Below, piece by piece: positions 53,344 to 62,742 of a stretch of 64,000 nt of DNA. Location: IMG/VR virus record IMGVR_UViG_3300028883_000049, positions 1-64,000 of that record; one strand, written 5' to 3'. The DNA comes from a virus. The notes beneath the pieces were generated by a model. That model ran no database searches. It worked only from the letters and a program-made list of their open reading frames with translations, and was not told the DNA's origin. Both the position numbers and the translations under genes were made by a program. Each line of letters starts with the position of its first letter. Positions within the stretch are counted from its first letter, which is position 1.

Positions 53344-54966
53344 TTATATATACGCATAGCGAATAGTTTGACTTGGCGGCGTTGGATCTCCAGGTGTAGG
53401 CGTGAAAGTAACCCTGAACGAAGTTGTTGTATGTAAACTTATCCTGGTAGTGCCATAAGCCTCACCACCCCAGGCATTGGCAATAGCATATCGTCCAAGG
53501 TTGTGAGTTACGTCTATATATCCGCCAGTTGTAGAAAATGATCCGCTTGCCGCAGCGCTGAGTTGCTTCCCATTCAGATAAGCTTCACTTTCAATATTTA
53601 AATTATGGACAACACCAGTGCCGATGTTGGCGTTCGCCGCCACAAAATTATTGACAACGGCATTTTGAATCCACGCCCATGTCGCCACCAAGCTTGAGAT
53701 AAATGTCCCCTGGTTCGCGCTGGTAATCGGATTTCCAGACCAGACCGGAGAACTCGTTAACCAAGAAGGCGACTGCGAATTGTCAGATGTTTTATCCGCA
53801 TCAGACGGAGGTTTTGTGCCAGTCAGTGCGGAGTAGGCCAGTGAATCAAGTGCTGCCAGATCTCCCGCACCGGACACCCGCGACAGGTCAATATTCCCGC
53901 CGCTTTGCAGCAACACTGTCCCGTCCGAATCGCGGATCACCGCATTGGTCCCGTCAAATTCGAAGATCGGGGCTGCAACTCCGGTGCGGTAACACTTGAC
54001 CACACCCGGCCCGATATGCGTCCGGTTGCCGAACGTATCTTCAAAGTCTGCGGTTTTGCTGGTCATATCGATATCGACCAGTCCGTCCGACGAACGCAGC
54101 GCCCAGCCGATAATAGCAACAGCCGACTGCAGATATGCCGTAGCCAAAGAATCAGCGACAATTGTTTTCGCGGCAAAGTTCTCAGACGTCAGTTTCTGGA
54201 TCAGCGCTTCCTTGATCGCCGCCACCCAATTGCCATCCACCAATGCAATCTTAAAAATCTTTTCCAGGGTGACATCCGTAGCCACCAACTCCCAAGTCAC
54301 GCCACCGTCAACGACCGTATTGCCGATCACTGTTGGCCAGGTCGGTTCTGTCGAACCGGATGTTCCCGCCACCGTGCATTTTAACGCCTTGCCGTCCACA
54401 ATGGTCGGCGTGACCACGTTATCAACCACGTAAGCCGTCGTCGCCTGCCACTTGTCCGCAACCAGGTTATCGAGCACATAACCCGGCTCATCAGCCGTCC
54501 TGGCCAACGTCCCGTCAAGGTCGTTCAACGGCCCGGTCCCCAGAGCATTAACGAACCGTGCCCAGTAATAATAATCCACCGATAACCGCGCATCAGGCGG
54601 ACTGTCCGGGTAAGACACCCCGCCCGTTCGCCCGATCACCGTGGCCGTATCGTAATCATCAACCGTATTGCGCAGAAACTCCGTATAAACCACACCCCAG
54701 CTGCTCGGCGGAGCATCAACCGACAATAGGATCTGATTAAACGCCCCCAAAGCCGTCAGGTTTTCCGGTTGTCCAGGCAAGCTGGTCGGATCACCGCCTG
54801 CAGCCGCCGCAGCGGCGGCCAGAGTCTGGGTTATGTCGTCCGCCGTCGCTGCCCCGCCCGCGCCTCTCACGTCGCGCAAAAACGTCTCCACCACGGAAAA
54901 TGCCCGGCGCACCTCAACCGGTACCTTGCTTGACAGCGCCGAAAGGCTTTTGGGTCTAACGCTCAC
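53344..54966 (-). CDS. tail tip/fibre-like protein, 540 aa
   Basis: Resembles central-tail-fibre C-terminal modules: SSWGVVYTEFLRNTVDDY, a carbohydrate-binding-like WQATTAYVVDNVVTP segment (about 165-235), TVIADSLATAYLQSAVAIIG-type linker and collagen-like SALTGTKPPSDADKTSDNSQ before a C-terminal beta domain ending in TIRYAYI. Probably host contact. Second fibre system of the phage. Confidence 0.7.
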   Translation of the reverse strand: MSVRPKSLSALSSKVPVEVRRAFSVVETFLRDVRGAGGAATADDITQTLAAAAAAAGGDPTSLPGQPENLTALGAFNQILLSVDAPPSSWGVVYTEFLRNTVDDYDTATVIGRTGGVSYPDSPPDARLSVDYYYWARFVNALGTGPLNDLDGTLARTADEPGYVLDNLVADKWQATTAYVVDNVVTPTIVDGKALKCTVAGTSGSTEPTWPTVIGNTVVDGGVTWELVATDVTLEKIFKIALVDGNWVAAIKEALIQKLTSENFAAKTIVADSLATAYLQSAVAIIGWALRSSDGLVDIDMTSKTADFEDTFGNRTHIGPGVVKCYRTGVAAPIFEFDGTNAVIRDSDGTVLLQSGGNIDLSRVSGAGDLAALDSLAYSALTGTKPPSDADKTSDNSQSPSWLTSSPVWSGNPITSANQGTFISSLVATWAWIQNAVVNNFVAANANIGTGVVHNLNIESEAYLNGKQLSAAASGSFSTTGGYIDVTHNLGRYAIANAWGGEAYGTTRISLHTTTSFRVTFTPTPGDPTPPSQTIRYAYI

Positions 54967-56587
54967 TCACCAACTCCTTTTCGCTGGTCGCAATGGCGAT
55001 CAGCGACCAGGGAACAGACCCGGCCACCTGGTATTCGCAATCCTTCGACTTGAATCCGCCCGGCAGCTTGAACGGGTCGGATGAACTGACCGTCCGTTCC
55101 TTTTTCAAATTGCCCCCGCTCCAGAAGCTGAATGTCAGCGGGTAGCTTTCGGCCAGCACCCGACCGCAGGTGAACCCGGTCACATCCGGCAGGAAAAATT
55201 TTTTGCCCTTCCATTGCTGCGCCAACGCAGATCCCGCATCCCACAACTCGATCCCGGTTGTTGTAATGACATACAGATCGCCCGTCGCCTGGTTGGTAAA
55301 CCCGCCCGTCGCTGCAACCTGGTGATAGGTTAAATCGCCCGTCGCCGGATCGAAAATAAAACCTTCAGTGCCGGTCACGGTATTATCCCAGAACGCCACA
55401 TAACGACCGTTCCAGTTGTAGGCATGAATCGTCTCCGGTTCCATAGTCTTCCAGTCCTCCGGGTCGATCAGGTCCTTGGTCAGCAGCTTCATTTCTGTCA
55501 TACCGGCCATCCGCAGGCCGTCCACCGCCGGGTAAATCAACGAGTAACCCATGTCCACCATGCCCCGCGCCGCCACGCAGGCATAGCCCTCTTCCGCTTT
55601 TTCCGGGTTGCTCATCGCCTCCGGCGTCGGAACCGACACCAGGTAGGCCGGTCCATCAGTCGCAATCAACACATAGTTCCCATAGGCCCCATGGGCCAAC
55701 GGTGTATGAGTGATCGCCACCCGGTAGCCCACCGGCCACGCATGGGGCTGGTACGGCTCAGACAGGCACAGCGTGTTCCCGCTCAGTCCGGCGAAGCTGC
55801 CATTCGGCAGCTCAATCATACTGTGAAGATCGTCCGGCGGCATGTCATATGTCGCTGTCGCCAGCACACTCCCCAAGCTGGCCGTGGCACAATCATCATC
55901 GATTGACGATGCTGTGAGCGGGATTAACCCGCTGGAATAAGCCGACGGGTAAACCAGTTGATAATCCGTATCCTCGCTTCCTGTGCTGGTCCGGTACAGA
56001 CGCAAATGGGTGATATTGTAATTTCCCGAAGGCACCGCCGGGATATTACTGACCGTAACACTCTGCCCTGGTGCCACATCCACGGAAAGCGAAACCGGCC
56101 CGTTCGGCCCTTCTTCTCCATAAGCGGAGACATAGGTAAACAGGTAATAACGCGTCTCCACCTTGGTCGGATCATCGTCCGTAATCGTCCCCGTTACAAC
56201 CAGCGTCGGTTCCACGGTCGGAGTCGGGACGCCAAGATCCCAACTCGAACCCGGCCAGTCGATTCCCGCATTGGCCATCGCTGCTGTAGCATATTGCGGT
56301 GCGAACTCGTCCCCACCGGCAAAATAAATCCGCCCGTGCTGATCGTTCACCACCGGGCTGCGGCACACACTTACCGGTGTGATCCAGTTCAGCCAGGTAC
56401 CCTGATTCAGAAAAATTGACACCGCACCCGCTTTACTCGGAGCCTCAACAAACGTCGGCGCTTTCAGCGGACGCATCCGGCCTGGCACAGGGACGCAATT
56501 GATCGCAATCTGTGCCATGTTGTCGGCCAGCACCGTCGCATCGATGGACGGTGCCAGCCCCTTCGGGTTCAGTGTCTGCAGTCTCAT
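54956..56587 (-). CDS. tail tubular/stopper-like protein, 543 aa
   Basis: Beta-rich protein with YYLFTYVSAYGEEGPNGPVS and RVAITHTPLAHGAYGN; in organisation it recalls podovirus tail tubular (nozzle) proteins that follow adaptor genes. It overlaps the next gene by 11 nt and the preceding by 4 nt. Call based on order and composition. Confidence 0.65.
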   Translation of the reverse strand: MRLQTLNPKGLAPSIDATVLADNMAQIAINCVPVPGRMRPLKAPTFVEAPSKAGAVSIFLNQGTWLNWITPVSVCRSPVVNDQHGRIYFAGGDEFAPQYATAAMANAGIDWPGSSWDLGVPTPTVEPTLVVTGTITDDDPTKVETRYYLFTYVSAYGEEGPNGPVSLSVDVAPGQSVTVSNIPAVPSGNYNITHLRLYRTSTGSEDTDYQLVYPSAYSSGLIPLTASSIDDDCATASLGSVLATATYDMPPDDLHSMIELPNGSFAGLSGNTLCLSEPYQPHAWPVGYRVAITHTPLAHGAYGNYVLIATDGPAYLVSVPTPEAMSNPEKAEEGYACVAARGMVDMGYSLIYPAVDGLRMAGMTEMKLLTKDLIDPEDWKTMEPETIHAYNWNGRYVAFWDNTVTGTEGFIFDPATGDLTYHQVAATGGFTNQATGDLYVITTTGIELWDAGSALAQQWKGKKFFLPDVTGFTCGRVLAESYPLTFSFWSGGNLKKERTVSSSDPFKLPGGFKSKDCEYQVAGSVPWSLIAIATSEKELVSER

Positions 56588-57354
56588 TGCGGCGGCCTTT
56601 CACGTTCGGCGTTACGCCTCAACAGCGACATATAATTCTTATCGTTCGCCATCTCCACCCCGATAGCATTACCAAACGCCTGCAGCCGTCCCGCCGCCCG
56701 CGTCTCGTTCACCGCGCTGGTGCCGTCCTTCAATAGCGCCCGGAACGTCACCCACTCGACAATCGCCTCTTCCAGCTCATCCGCCAGATCTGCGTCAAGG
56801 TCGGCGGTTGAATCGTCAGCACTTAAACTGGTCGCCGCCTTCGTCAGCGTATGAACCGGCTGGCGCGAACACAGCAGTTCGACATAATGCGCCGTCGCCG
56901 GAGCCTTATGACACACCTGGAACGCCTTCGGTTCGCGCTCGTCGATCACCGCCCAGCGGATGAATTTTTCCGCGCTCAGCGTGTGCCAGTCCGGCAGCAG
57001 GATATCCAGCTTCGCCGGATCGATCTTAATAATCGCCCTACCTGGAGTCGCCCCGTCGGCACCCATGTTGCGCGAAACATCCAACAGCTGCAGCGGGGTA
57101 AAGTTGCTCAGGTCTTCACCGGCAAGATCCTTGAATGCCGCACCGCTCATGTTCTGTCGCGTGCTTCCTGCGGTCAGCAGCATCGACACCCGCCTGGTCA
57201 ACTCCGTCGGCTTCAGCTGCACGATCTTAAGACATGCCTCAATAATATAACGGGCGATCTCGTTGATCGTGGTCCGCTCGAACTCGTTACCCGCCTCAAT
57301 ATCGTTCATCAGCATGCCGACTTTGCGGCCAATCGAATAACTGGACAGCGCCAT
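56584..57354 (-). CDS. phage adaptor/connector-type protein, 256 aa
   Basis: N-terminal helical region (TTINEIARYIIEACLKIVQLKPTELTR) and a later WHTLSAEKFIRWAVIDEREPKAFQV region resemble adaptor/head-completion proteins of the DUF6682 kind. Probably joins portal and tail. No enzyme motif. Confidence 0.55.
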   Translation of the reverse strand: MALSSYSIGRKVGMLMNDIEAGNEFERTTINEIARYIIEACLKIVQLKPTELTRRVSMLLTAGSTRQNMSGAAFKDLAGEDLSNFTPLQLLDVSRNMGADGATPGRAIIKIDPAKLDILLPDWHTLSAEKFIRWAVIDEREPKAFQVCHKAPATAHYVELLCSRQPVHTLTKAATSLSADDSTADLDADLADELEEAIVEWVTFRALLKDGTSAVNETRAAGRLQAFGNAIGVEMANDKNYMSLLRRNAERERPPQ

Positions 57355-57355
57355 G

Positions 57356-57967
57356 TCAATAATCCTCCATCGCTTCCTGGTTGATCGAATCCGCCATCAG
57401 CTGCTCCTCGTTCAGTTGCTGCGAAGTCAACACCCCGTCCACCTGCGACTGAATCACCGTGGCAAACCCGGCTTCGCGTACCGCCGCGACACCAAGCTGC
57501 AACACCGAAGAGCAGGCGTCGACAAACACTGAATCGAACATCCCGTAAAACGGCAGGTCTTCGTCAAGGTCCGTGGGCGCATCGGGCCGCTCGTAAACCG
57601 GGACCGTGATCACCGTGTCTTCTGCCGGAGCAGGAAAAACCTTCAGTTGCTTCCCCATTGTCCGGTAATACTGTGGAGTATCGTCATCCAGCACCGGATC
57701 TTCCTTGCCCTTCAGCAGCTTCAGCTTCGTCCCGTCCGCCAACGCTGGACGTCCGGCGATATCGATACACTCGTCCGGCAGAAACTTGCGCCCCTGGCTG
57801 GCCTTGAACGTCAGCTCCAGTGGATCTTCAGCAACCAGGTGTTCCGAGCGCTTGAAATACAAATGACTGACAATCACATCCTGGACCGCCGTGACCGCCT
57901 CGAATATGGTACAGGTCGGCTCCTTGACTTTCAGGACCACCCGGTTGAACACATCGTTAATCGTCAT
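57356..57967 (-). CDS. head-tail connector-type protein, 203 aa
   Basis: MTINDVFNRVVLKVKEPTCTIFEAVTAVQDVI and FLPDECIDIAGRP...LKVFPAPAEDTVITVPVY are characteristic of phage connector-complex proteins. Likely partner of the 256-aa gene. Confidence 0.55.
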   Translation of the reverse strand: MTINDVFNRVVLKVKEPTCTIFEAVTAVQDVIVSHLYFKRSEHLVAEDPLELTFKASQGRKFLPDECIDIAGRPALADGTKLKLLKGKEDPVLDDDTPQYYRTMGKQLKVFPAPAEDTVITVPVYERPDAPTDLDEDLPFYGMFDSVFVDACSSVLQLGVAAVREAGFATVIQSQVDGVLTSQQLNEEQLMADSINQEAMEDY

Positions 57968-58247
57968 CAGCTACTCCGATAATCTTAAGATCGTCATCGA
58001 TCTTTAGCAGCGATTCGCATTCAGGACAGATTGATATACAATCACCCTCAGGCGTTTCGACCATGGTCAAATGCTCATGGCAAAAATATCCCTCGCACGA
58101 ATAGTCCTGCTCCCCGTGCATCCCTCCGCAAGCGTGAGCAAGCCCCCGGTCGATTTCCCGATTGCAGCCCGGATGGTCGCACGTCCCGTCAAAGCTGTAG
58201 CCTATCGGCCTGCCTTGACTATCTGTTCCGCAGTTTCCCCATCCCAC
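57957..58247 (-). CDS. zinc-binding phage protein, 96 aa
   Basis: MGWGNCGTDSQGRPIGYSFD, then CDHPGCN, HACGGMHG, CEGYFCHEH and CPEC: at least two zinc sites. I have the impression this type is widespread in phages. It has no known function. Confidence 0.7.
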   Translation of the reverse strand: MGWGNCGTDSQGRPIGYSFDGTCDHPGCNREIDRGLAHACGGMHGEQDYSCEGYFCHEHLTMVETPEGDCISICPECESLLKIDDDLKIIGVADDD

Positions 58248-58946
58248 TTATCGGGCCGCAAGGTTTGCATTTGAAATCAGAGCCATGTCGTACCAGGCAC
58301 CAAACTTCTTATATTCCGGCGTTTGCTCAAACTCACGGCGGCCTTCTTCCAGAAGCTTTCGCAATTTTGCCTTATACTCGTTGACCAGAAGTTTTTCATC
58401 GGTCTCAGCTTCCGCCCTGGCAATTGCGCGGTCGATATCTCTATCCAAGGCTTTCATATAGCTATAGAGCAGCGTTGAGGCTGGCCTTTCTACGATACCA
58501 ACAACCCCAAGCCGCGCAGCCGACGCCTTTTTCACAGCTCGAATCACCGCCTTGATGATCACCAGCTTACGGCCAGGATCAACCACACCCTTGACCTCCA
58601 ACTCATTCACAGTTTTAGCCTTGATCACGTTGTAAAGCTCAACAGCAGACAGTTTTTCGTTCGCCGTCAACTCAAGTTTATCGATTTTCTCTTGAACCGT
58701 CCCGTCAAGGTCAGCCAACAAAACAGATTCGTTATCCATCTGGCCCAACAGCGCCGTCGATACAGCATAAGCCGGAGCAATCGCCTGCGGCATAGCTGTC
58801 AACGCCCCACCGACCGCTAGGTTGATAATGCTCTGCTCTACGGCATCCACCTGCCCGTCAATGGTGATCAACCCACCTTTTCCGGCGCAGCCTGAAAACA
58901 TCAAAACAAATCCAATCAGCACAACAAACATCAACAGTTTTTTCAT
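58248..58946 (-). CDS. lipoprotein, 232 aa
   Basis: Lipobox FSGC with lipidated Cys at about residue 20, after a hydrophobic stretch. The mature part is helical, with a long charged coiled coil (about 170-215). Exported and membrane-anchored. Unusual within the tail operon. Analogous by position to the 93-aa lipoprotein in the left flank, but not obviously homologous. Confidence 0.7.
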   Translation of the reverse strand: MKKLLMFVVLIGFVLMFSGCAGKGGLITIDGQVDAVEQSIINLAVGGALTAMPQAIAPAYAVSTALLGQMDNESVLLADLDGTVQEKIDKLELTANEKLSAVELYNVIKAKTVNELEVKGVVDPGRKLVIIKAVIRAVKKASAARLGVVGIVERPASTLLYSYMKALDRDIDRAIARAEAETDEKLLVNEYKAKLRKLLEEGRREFEQTPEYKKFGAWYDMALISNANLAAR

Positions 58947-58966
58947 GGTCTTCTCCTTTATCGGCG

Positions 58967-59290
58967 TTAAATATCCACCTCAAGTAACTCAATAGTTTGA
59001 CCTGCGAACTCGTGATTGCAATCAGGCAAAAACTGAACTTTTCCATCGTTCACAAAAGAATGACACCTGAAATTATGGCCTTTAGTTAATATGCTCGGTT
59101 TCAATGTCGGCTTTTCCGTGTCCCCATTCCAAGACCAGCATGGTGTTCCTCTGCGCGTCGCACTTCCATGAACAACCGGCAGCCTGATACATCCAGACGG
59201 TCCAGGAACACGCAACCACACGTGCGTTGCGCAACCCGGCTCACAAAACACTTCCCCGGTTTCCGTCGCTTTTGTCGGTTGCGCTTTCAC
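58967..59290 (-). CDS. conserved phage protein (DUF6527-like)
   Basis: 107 aa. PCWSWNGDTEKPTLKPSILTKGHNFRCHSFVNDG and LPDCNHEFAGQTIELLEV match the pattern of DUF6527 proteins common in phages; Cys/His residues could bind zinc. Function unknown. Confidence 0.65.
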   Translation of the reverse strand: MKAQPTKATETGEVFCEPGCATHVWLRVPGPSGCIRLPVVHGSATRRGTPCWSWNGDTEKPTLKPSILTKGHNFRCHSFVNDGKVQFLPDCNHEFAGQTIELLEVDI

Positions 59291-59793
59291 GCTGCGACCC
59301 CCTGCTTAACCAGCACTTTCTCCATCCGCTTATGATCATCCCTCATCCATGGCCACCAGCCGCCAACACGCACACCGGACCACACCAGGGTCGCCCGCCA
59401 GCGTTCAATATCAAAGTGAACACACATAGCAAACAAAAGAGCGTCCCCGAAAGCCCTGGTGATACTCTCATCGTAGTTTTCCCACTCCAGCGTACTGTCA
59501 TTCAACACCTGGAACTCGCCGACCGGCATCACCCCTTTATACTTGTAAATCAGGTCATGAGGCAGGGCTGGAGTGTCCATCACCCCGTGCGGAGCCAACC
59601 CCAGCAGAGTCCAGGTTAAGCGTGGGATACTGGCTCCGTCGATGATCGTACCCTCTACCAACAACAGGCGATAGGTTTTATCTTTATGAATAAAAACCAG
59701 CCAGTCGGTCTCGTCCAGGCAAACCAACCTCCGCCCGACAGAATGAAATGATAGCGCCACTTCCGGCTCAAGTATCGTGATTTCAGCTCTCAT
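59287..59793 (-). CDS. DUF1353-family phage protein
   Basis: 168 aa. GTIIDGASIPRLTWTLLG and LPHDLIYKYKG match the DUF1353 pattern of tail-region or prophage proteins. Start 59793 has GGAG upstream and overlaps the stop of the 55-aa gene. Role unknown. Confidence 0.7.
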   Translation of the reverse strand: MRAEITILEPEVALSFHSVGRRLVCLDETDWLVFIHKDKTYRLLLVEGTIIDGASIPRLTWTLLGLAPHGVMDTPALPHDLIYKYKGVMPVGEFQVLNDSTLEWENYDESITRAFGDALLFAMCVHFDIERWRATLVWSGVRVGGWWPWMRDDHKRMEKVLVKQGVAA

Positions 59794-59957
59794 TGTTTCG
59801 GCTCCGGCAAACCGAAAACCCGGCGATAAATCGCCCTGACCCGGTTCCATGCCGCCTTCGTTTTGTCCGACCCGAACTTGTTGACACCCAGCGTAATCGC
59901 CGGAGCCGCAGCCGGTATAAGCACCAGAAACAGCCATTGCCAATCAAAATTATTCAT
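59790..59957 (-). CDS. 55-aa membrane protein
   Basis: One hydrophobic segment (WLFLVLIPAAAPAITLGV, about 8-25) and a basic C-terminus. GGAGATAGGT precedes the ATG. Might be a small holin/antiholin-type protein, by size only. Confidence 0.5.
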   Translation of the reverse strand: MNNFDWQWLFLVLIPAAAPAITLGVNKFGSDKTKAAWNRVRAIYRRVFGLPEPKQ

Positions 59958-59999
59958 TACCTATCTCCTTCCACTTCCTCACCGGCTCCAAAGTCGCCC

Positions 60000-60027
60000 T
60001 TGACATTCACCCACCTTGCGTTATTCA
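60000..60027 (+). promoter_or_regulatory. promoter for PEP-CTERM gene, copy 2
   Basis: TTGACA (60000-60005) with 16 nt to TATTCA (60022). The spacer shares CCCA.C.TGCG with the copy 1 promoter but is otherwise diverged, and 5 nt shorter to the gene. Confidence 0.55.
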
Positions 60028-60059
60028 TTAAACAAACACACTCACGAATGGAGGGGCTT

Positions 60060-60746
60060 ATGCGCACGATTATTTCCCTGTTTCTGTTGCTGTCCGTTGC
60101 ATCCGTATCCCATGCCGCTGTGATCGATGGCGTCCCGTCATGGCAAACAAACGGCGGGGCCGGAGCCGGAGCGCTGCAAATCCTCGGCTGGTACGATCTT
60201 CACGGCTACGACAACCTGTTTGCCGCCGAAGGTGAAAATATCTACACCCAGGGCGCTCTGCTCGCTGAACTCCAGGATTTCGACAGCTTCCTCAACATCA
60301 ATCAATGGGGCGGCGTCGATGGCCGGGACATTCCCCCGGCTGTCGAGGACTTTGCAGCGTTCAAGGGCTACAACTTTGCCGCCGAATACATCACCTTTTT
60401 CTTCTTTTCCTTTGAAGATTTCATGGCCGAAATTGACGCTGGACGCCCGGTCAGCATTACCACGGACAACACCGAAACAGGATTTATCCCGATTGAAGTG
60501 GCAGGTGTCGGCTATGACATGATCGACGGAGTTCCTCATTATGGGTTTATTTCCTCTCTCACTGGGCTGACCGATATCATCTGGAAACCATGGATCGAAG
60601 GATCGACCGAGTACGCTTGGGGAGTCACGGACGTCATGACCATCGCTCCACAAGCCGCCCCGGTCCCTGAACCATCGACCGTACTTCTGTTCAGTGTTGG
60701 AATCATTGGATTGTCCCTCCGATGGAGACTGCGCCAACCTTCTTAA
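60060..60746 (+). CDS. secreted PEP-CTERM protein (moron), copy 2
   Basis: 228 aa; differs from copy 1 only by near-silent changes close to the start. Signal peptide, C39-like fold without active-site Cys, and PEP-CTERM tail as in copy 1. The upstream region is phage sequence here, whereas copy 1 is preceded by the serine-recombinase element. Confidence 0.8.
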   Translation: MRTIISLFLLLSVASVSHAAVIDGVPSWQTNGGAGAGALQILGWYDLHGYDNLFAAEGENIYTQGALLAELQDFDSFLNINQWGGVDGRDIPPAVEDFAAFKGYNFAAEYITFFFFSFEDFMAEIDAGRPVSITTDNTETGFIPIEVAGVGYDMIDGVPHYGFISSLTGLTDIIWKPWIEGSTEYAWGVTDVMTIAPQAAPVPEPSTVLLFSVGIIGLSLRWRLRQPS

Positions 60747-62742
60747 ATGTTCTTTCCGTCAACGTAATCGAATCGCTCAAACTGGATGATATGTTGTTAG
60801 CAGCATCCATCGCCCAGGCGTAAAGGGTTTTGCTGCCATAGCTGGAAAATGTGTAGCTGGTCTGTGCGCTTGATTGCCAGTCTGGATCTGATGTGCTCGG
60901 AGTTGTGGCTGATTCGTTCAGGAGGTAGTCAGTCACTGCGACATTATCCGTTGCAGTGAAGGTGTTGACTGAAACGGTTAAAGATGATCCAGTGGCCGGA
61001 ATGTCGAATGCTGTGACTGTCGGGTCTGTTGTGTCTGCGCTCTCATTGACCGCCCAAACACCAAGCTCATCTATCCACATTGACTCTGATACTGGAGCAC
61101 CGTCACCAATATAAGGGGCAAGGGCTATTTTGTCCCATGTTGCCCCTTCATATTCGCCAGCGGCGTATAGGACACTCTCGCTCTCAATCGCTAAATCTTC
61201 GTCTACCCAAAGACGCATAATTCCATCAAAATTAGCCGTCCCAGATGTAAAAGTATTCAACTTTATGTAGGATGTGATTTTTGTCCAAGTGTTTGCAGGG
61301 ATGCTTACGCTGCTGGATTTCCATGTGTTTGCCGAATACCAGCCACCTGAAGAATAACAACTTCCAGAGGTTGCCCCTGTTTCTGCATACGGTGTATTAC
61401 ACTGATTTGCAGACCTGGCTTCTGTTACAGAGGTCAAATCTTGTGGCGGTGTGCCTTCAGTGTCATTTACTCTCATCATGTCTTGATGAGCGATCTGAGG
61501 GTAATTTGTATAAGGGCTGCTAGTATCTGCAAGCGCTTCAAAATAAAGATTACTGTTCGACCCTGCAAAACCCTGATAGGCCGTATCATCAGAAGATAGC
61601 ACATGTATTAAGTGCGGGTGATACGCTTGCCCTGATCCTTGCCAGCCAGTATCATATTTAACATAGTATTCAATCAAAAATTCGTCTGTTTCGGCAGACA
61701 GATTGTTTCTGATTGCACTAAACCCTGTTGGCTGCGTCGCAGAGCTTGCCCACGTCCATTTCAGAGCATTACCTGAATAGCCACCAGCCTCTGTGCCTGT
61801 CGATGTTGTCCCATCGTACCAACTGCGACTTGTCCAGCTATCATCCTCGAAGGATTCAGAAAATAGACTTGTTCCTTTAGTCGGTATTGTTGTTAGAGGC
61901 CCAATCCTTCCGGTTGCCGATATAGCATAGTCATCAAAATCAACAGGATTACATCCAGAACCATCTAATATCCACTCTTGGTTTGATCCGAGAAGGATTC
62001 CAGAAATACCAGTCACGGAAAAACTATCTCCACCAAAGTCAACACTTTGCTCATCAATGATCTTGGTGTCATCTATCCACATTTCAGCAATGCCATCTGT
62101 TCCGTCCGTATCTATCTTTATATGTGCCTCGTAATAATGCCATTGACCATCGCCCTCTAAATCACTATTATTCATGACGGTCGCCCAACCCTGTGAAGAT
62201 GTTGGGTTTGTCACCGATCCCATCCCCTGCTTTGCAAAGACAAAACCATCAGCACCAGCCCACTCAACAATGACTTCAACGTCAGTTGAGAGTGGATACA
62301 AATCAATATAAAGGAGTTTGTCGTAATGTAAACCACTGTTTGGATCCCATTGTAGGGATGTTGGAAACTTCATGTACCACCTCACCCAAATCTCGTCTGG
62401 GTGGTCATCAAGAAGTACATACAGCCCCCCGCTACCATCGTTAGACCCTTGTGGACTACCACCATCACCATACCAGTGCCGTTGGCCTAACCCACCACTA
62501 CCGTTAGGGTTGTTTGCCGAAGAGGTTATTTGTTCATAATTTCCGCAAGAGTCTGGCTGCCCAAGTGCTTCCTGAACTCCACCACAATCAATGGGGTTTC
62601 TATAATTTGGATCGCTCTCGTCTTTTGTCCACTCCGTACACTCAGTTTCATCGAAACTTGTTGACCACGGCAAGGTGACGCCAGCAAAAACTGTAAACGG
62701 GAAAAATAGCAGTATCAAATATATGAGAGCTTTATTCAGCAT
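60703..62742 (-). CDS. secreted/virion jellyroll protein, copy 2
   Basis: 679 aa, identical in translation to the gene at 4978-7017: signal peptide, two concanavalin-like jellyrolls, Ig-like end. Overlaps the PEP-CTERM gene in convergent orientation. Confidence 0.65.
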   Translation of the reverse strand: MLNKALIYLILLFFPFTVFAGVTLPWSTSFDETECTEWTKDESDPNYRNPIDCGGVQEALGQPDSCGNYEQITSSANNPNGSGGLGQRHWYGDGGSPQGSNDGSGGLYVLLDDHPDEIWVRWYMKFPTSLQWDPNSGLHYDKLLYIDLYPLSTDVEVIVEWAGADGFVFAKQGMGSVTNPTSSQGWATVMNNSDLEGDGQWHYYEAHIKIDTDGTDGIAEMWIDDTKIIDEQSVDFGGDSFSVTGISGILLGSNQEWILDGSGCNPVDFDDYAISATGRIGPLTTIPTKGTSLFSESFEDDSWTSRSWYDGTTSTGTEAGGYSGNALKWTWASSATQPTGFSAIRNNLSAETDEFLIEYYVKYDTGWQGSGQAYHPHLIHVLSSDDTAYQGFAGSNSNLYFEALADTSSPYTNYPQIAHQDMMRVNDTEGTPPQDLTSVTEARSANQCNTPYAETGATSGSCYSSGGWYSANTWKSSSVSIPANTWTKITSYIKLNTFTSGTANFDGIMRLWVDEDLAIESESVLYAAGEYEGATWDKIALAPYIGDGAPVSESMWIDELGVWAVNESADTTDPTVTAFDIPATGSSLTVSVNTFTATDNVAVTDYLLNESATTPSTSDPDWQSSAQTSYTFSSYGSKTLYAWAMDAANNISSSLSDSITLTERTFKKVGAVSIGGTIQ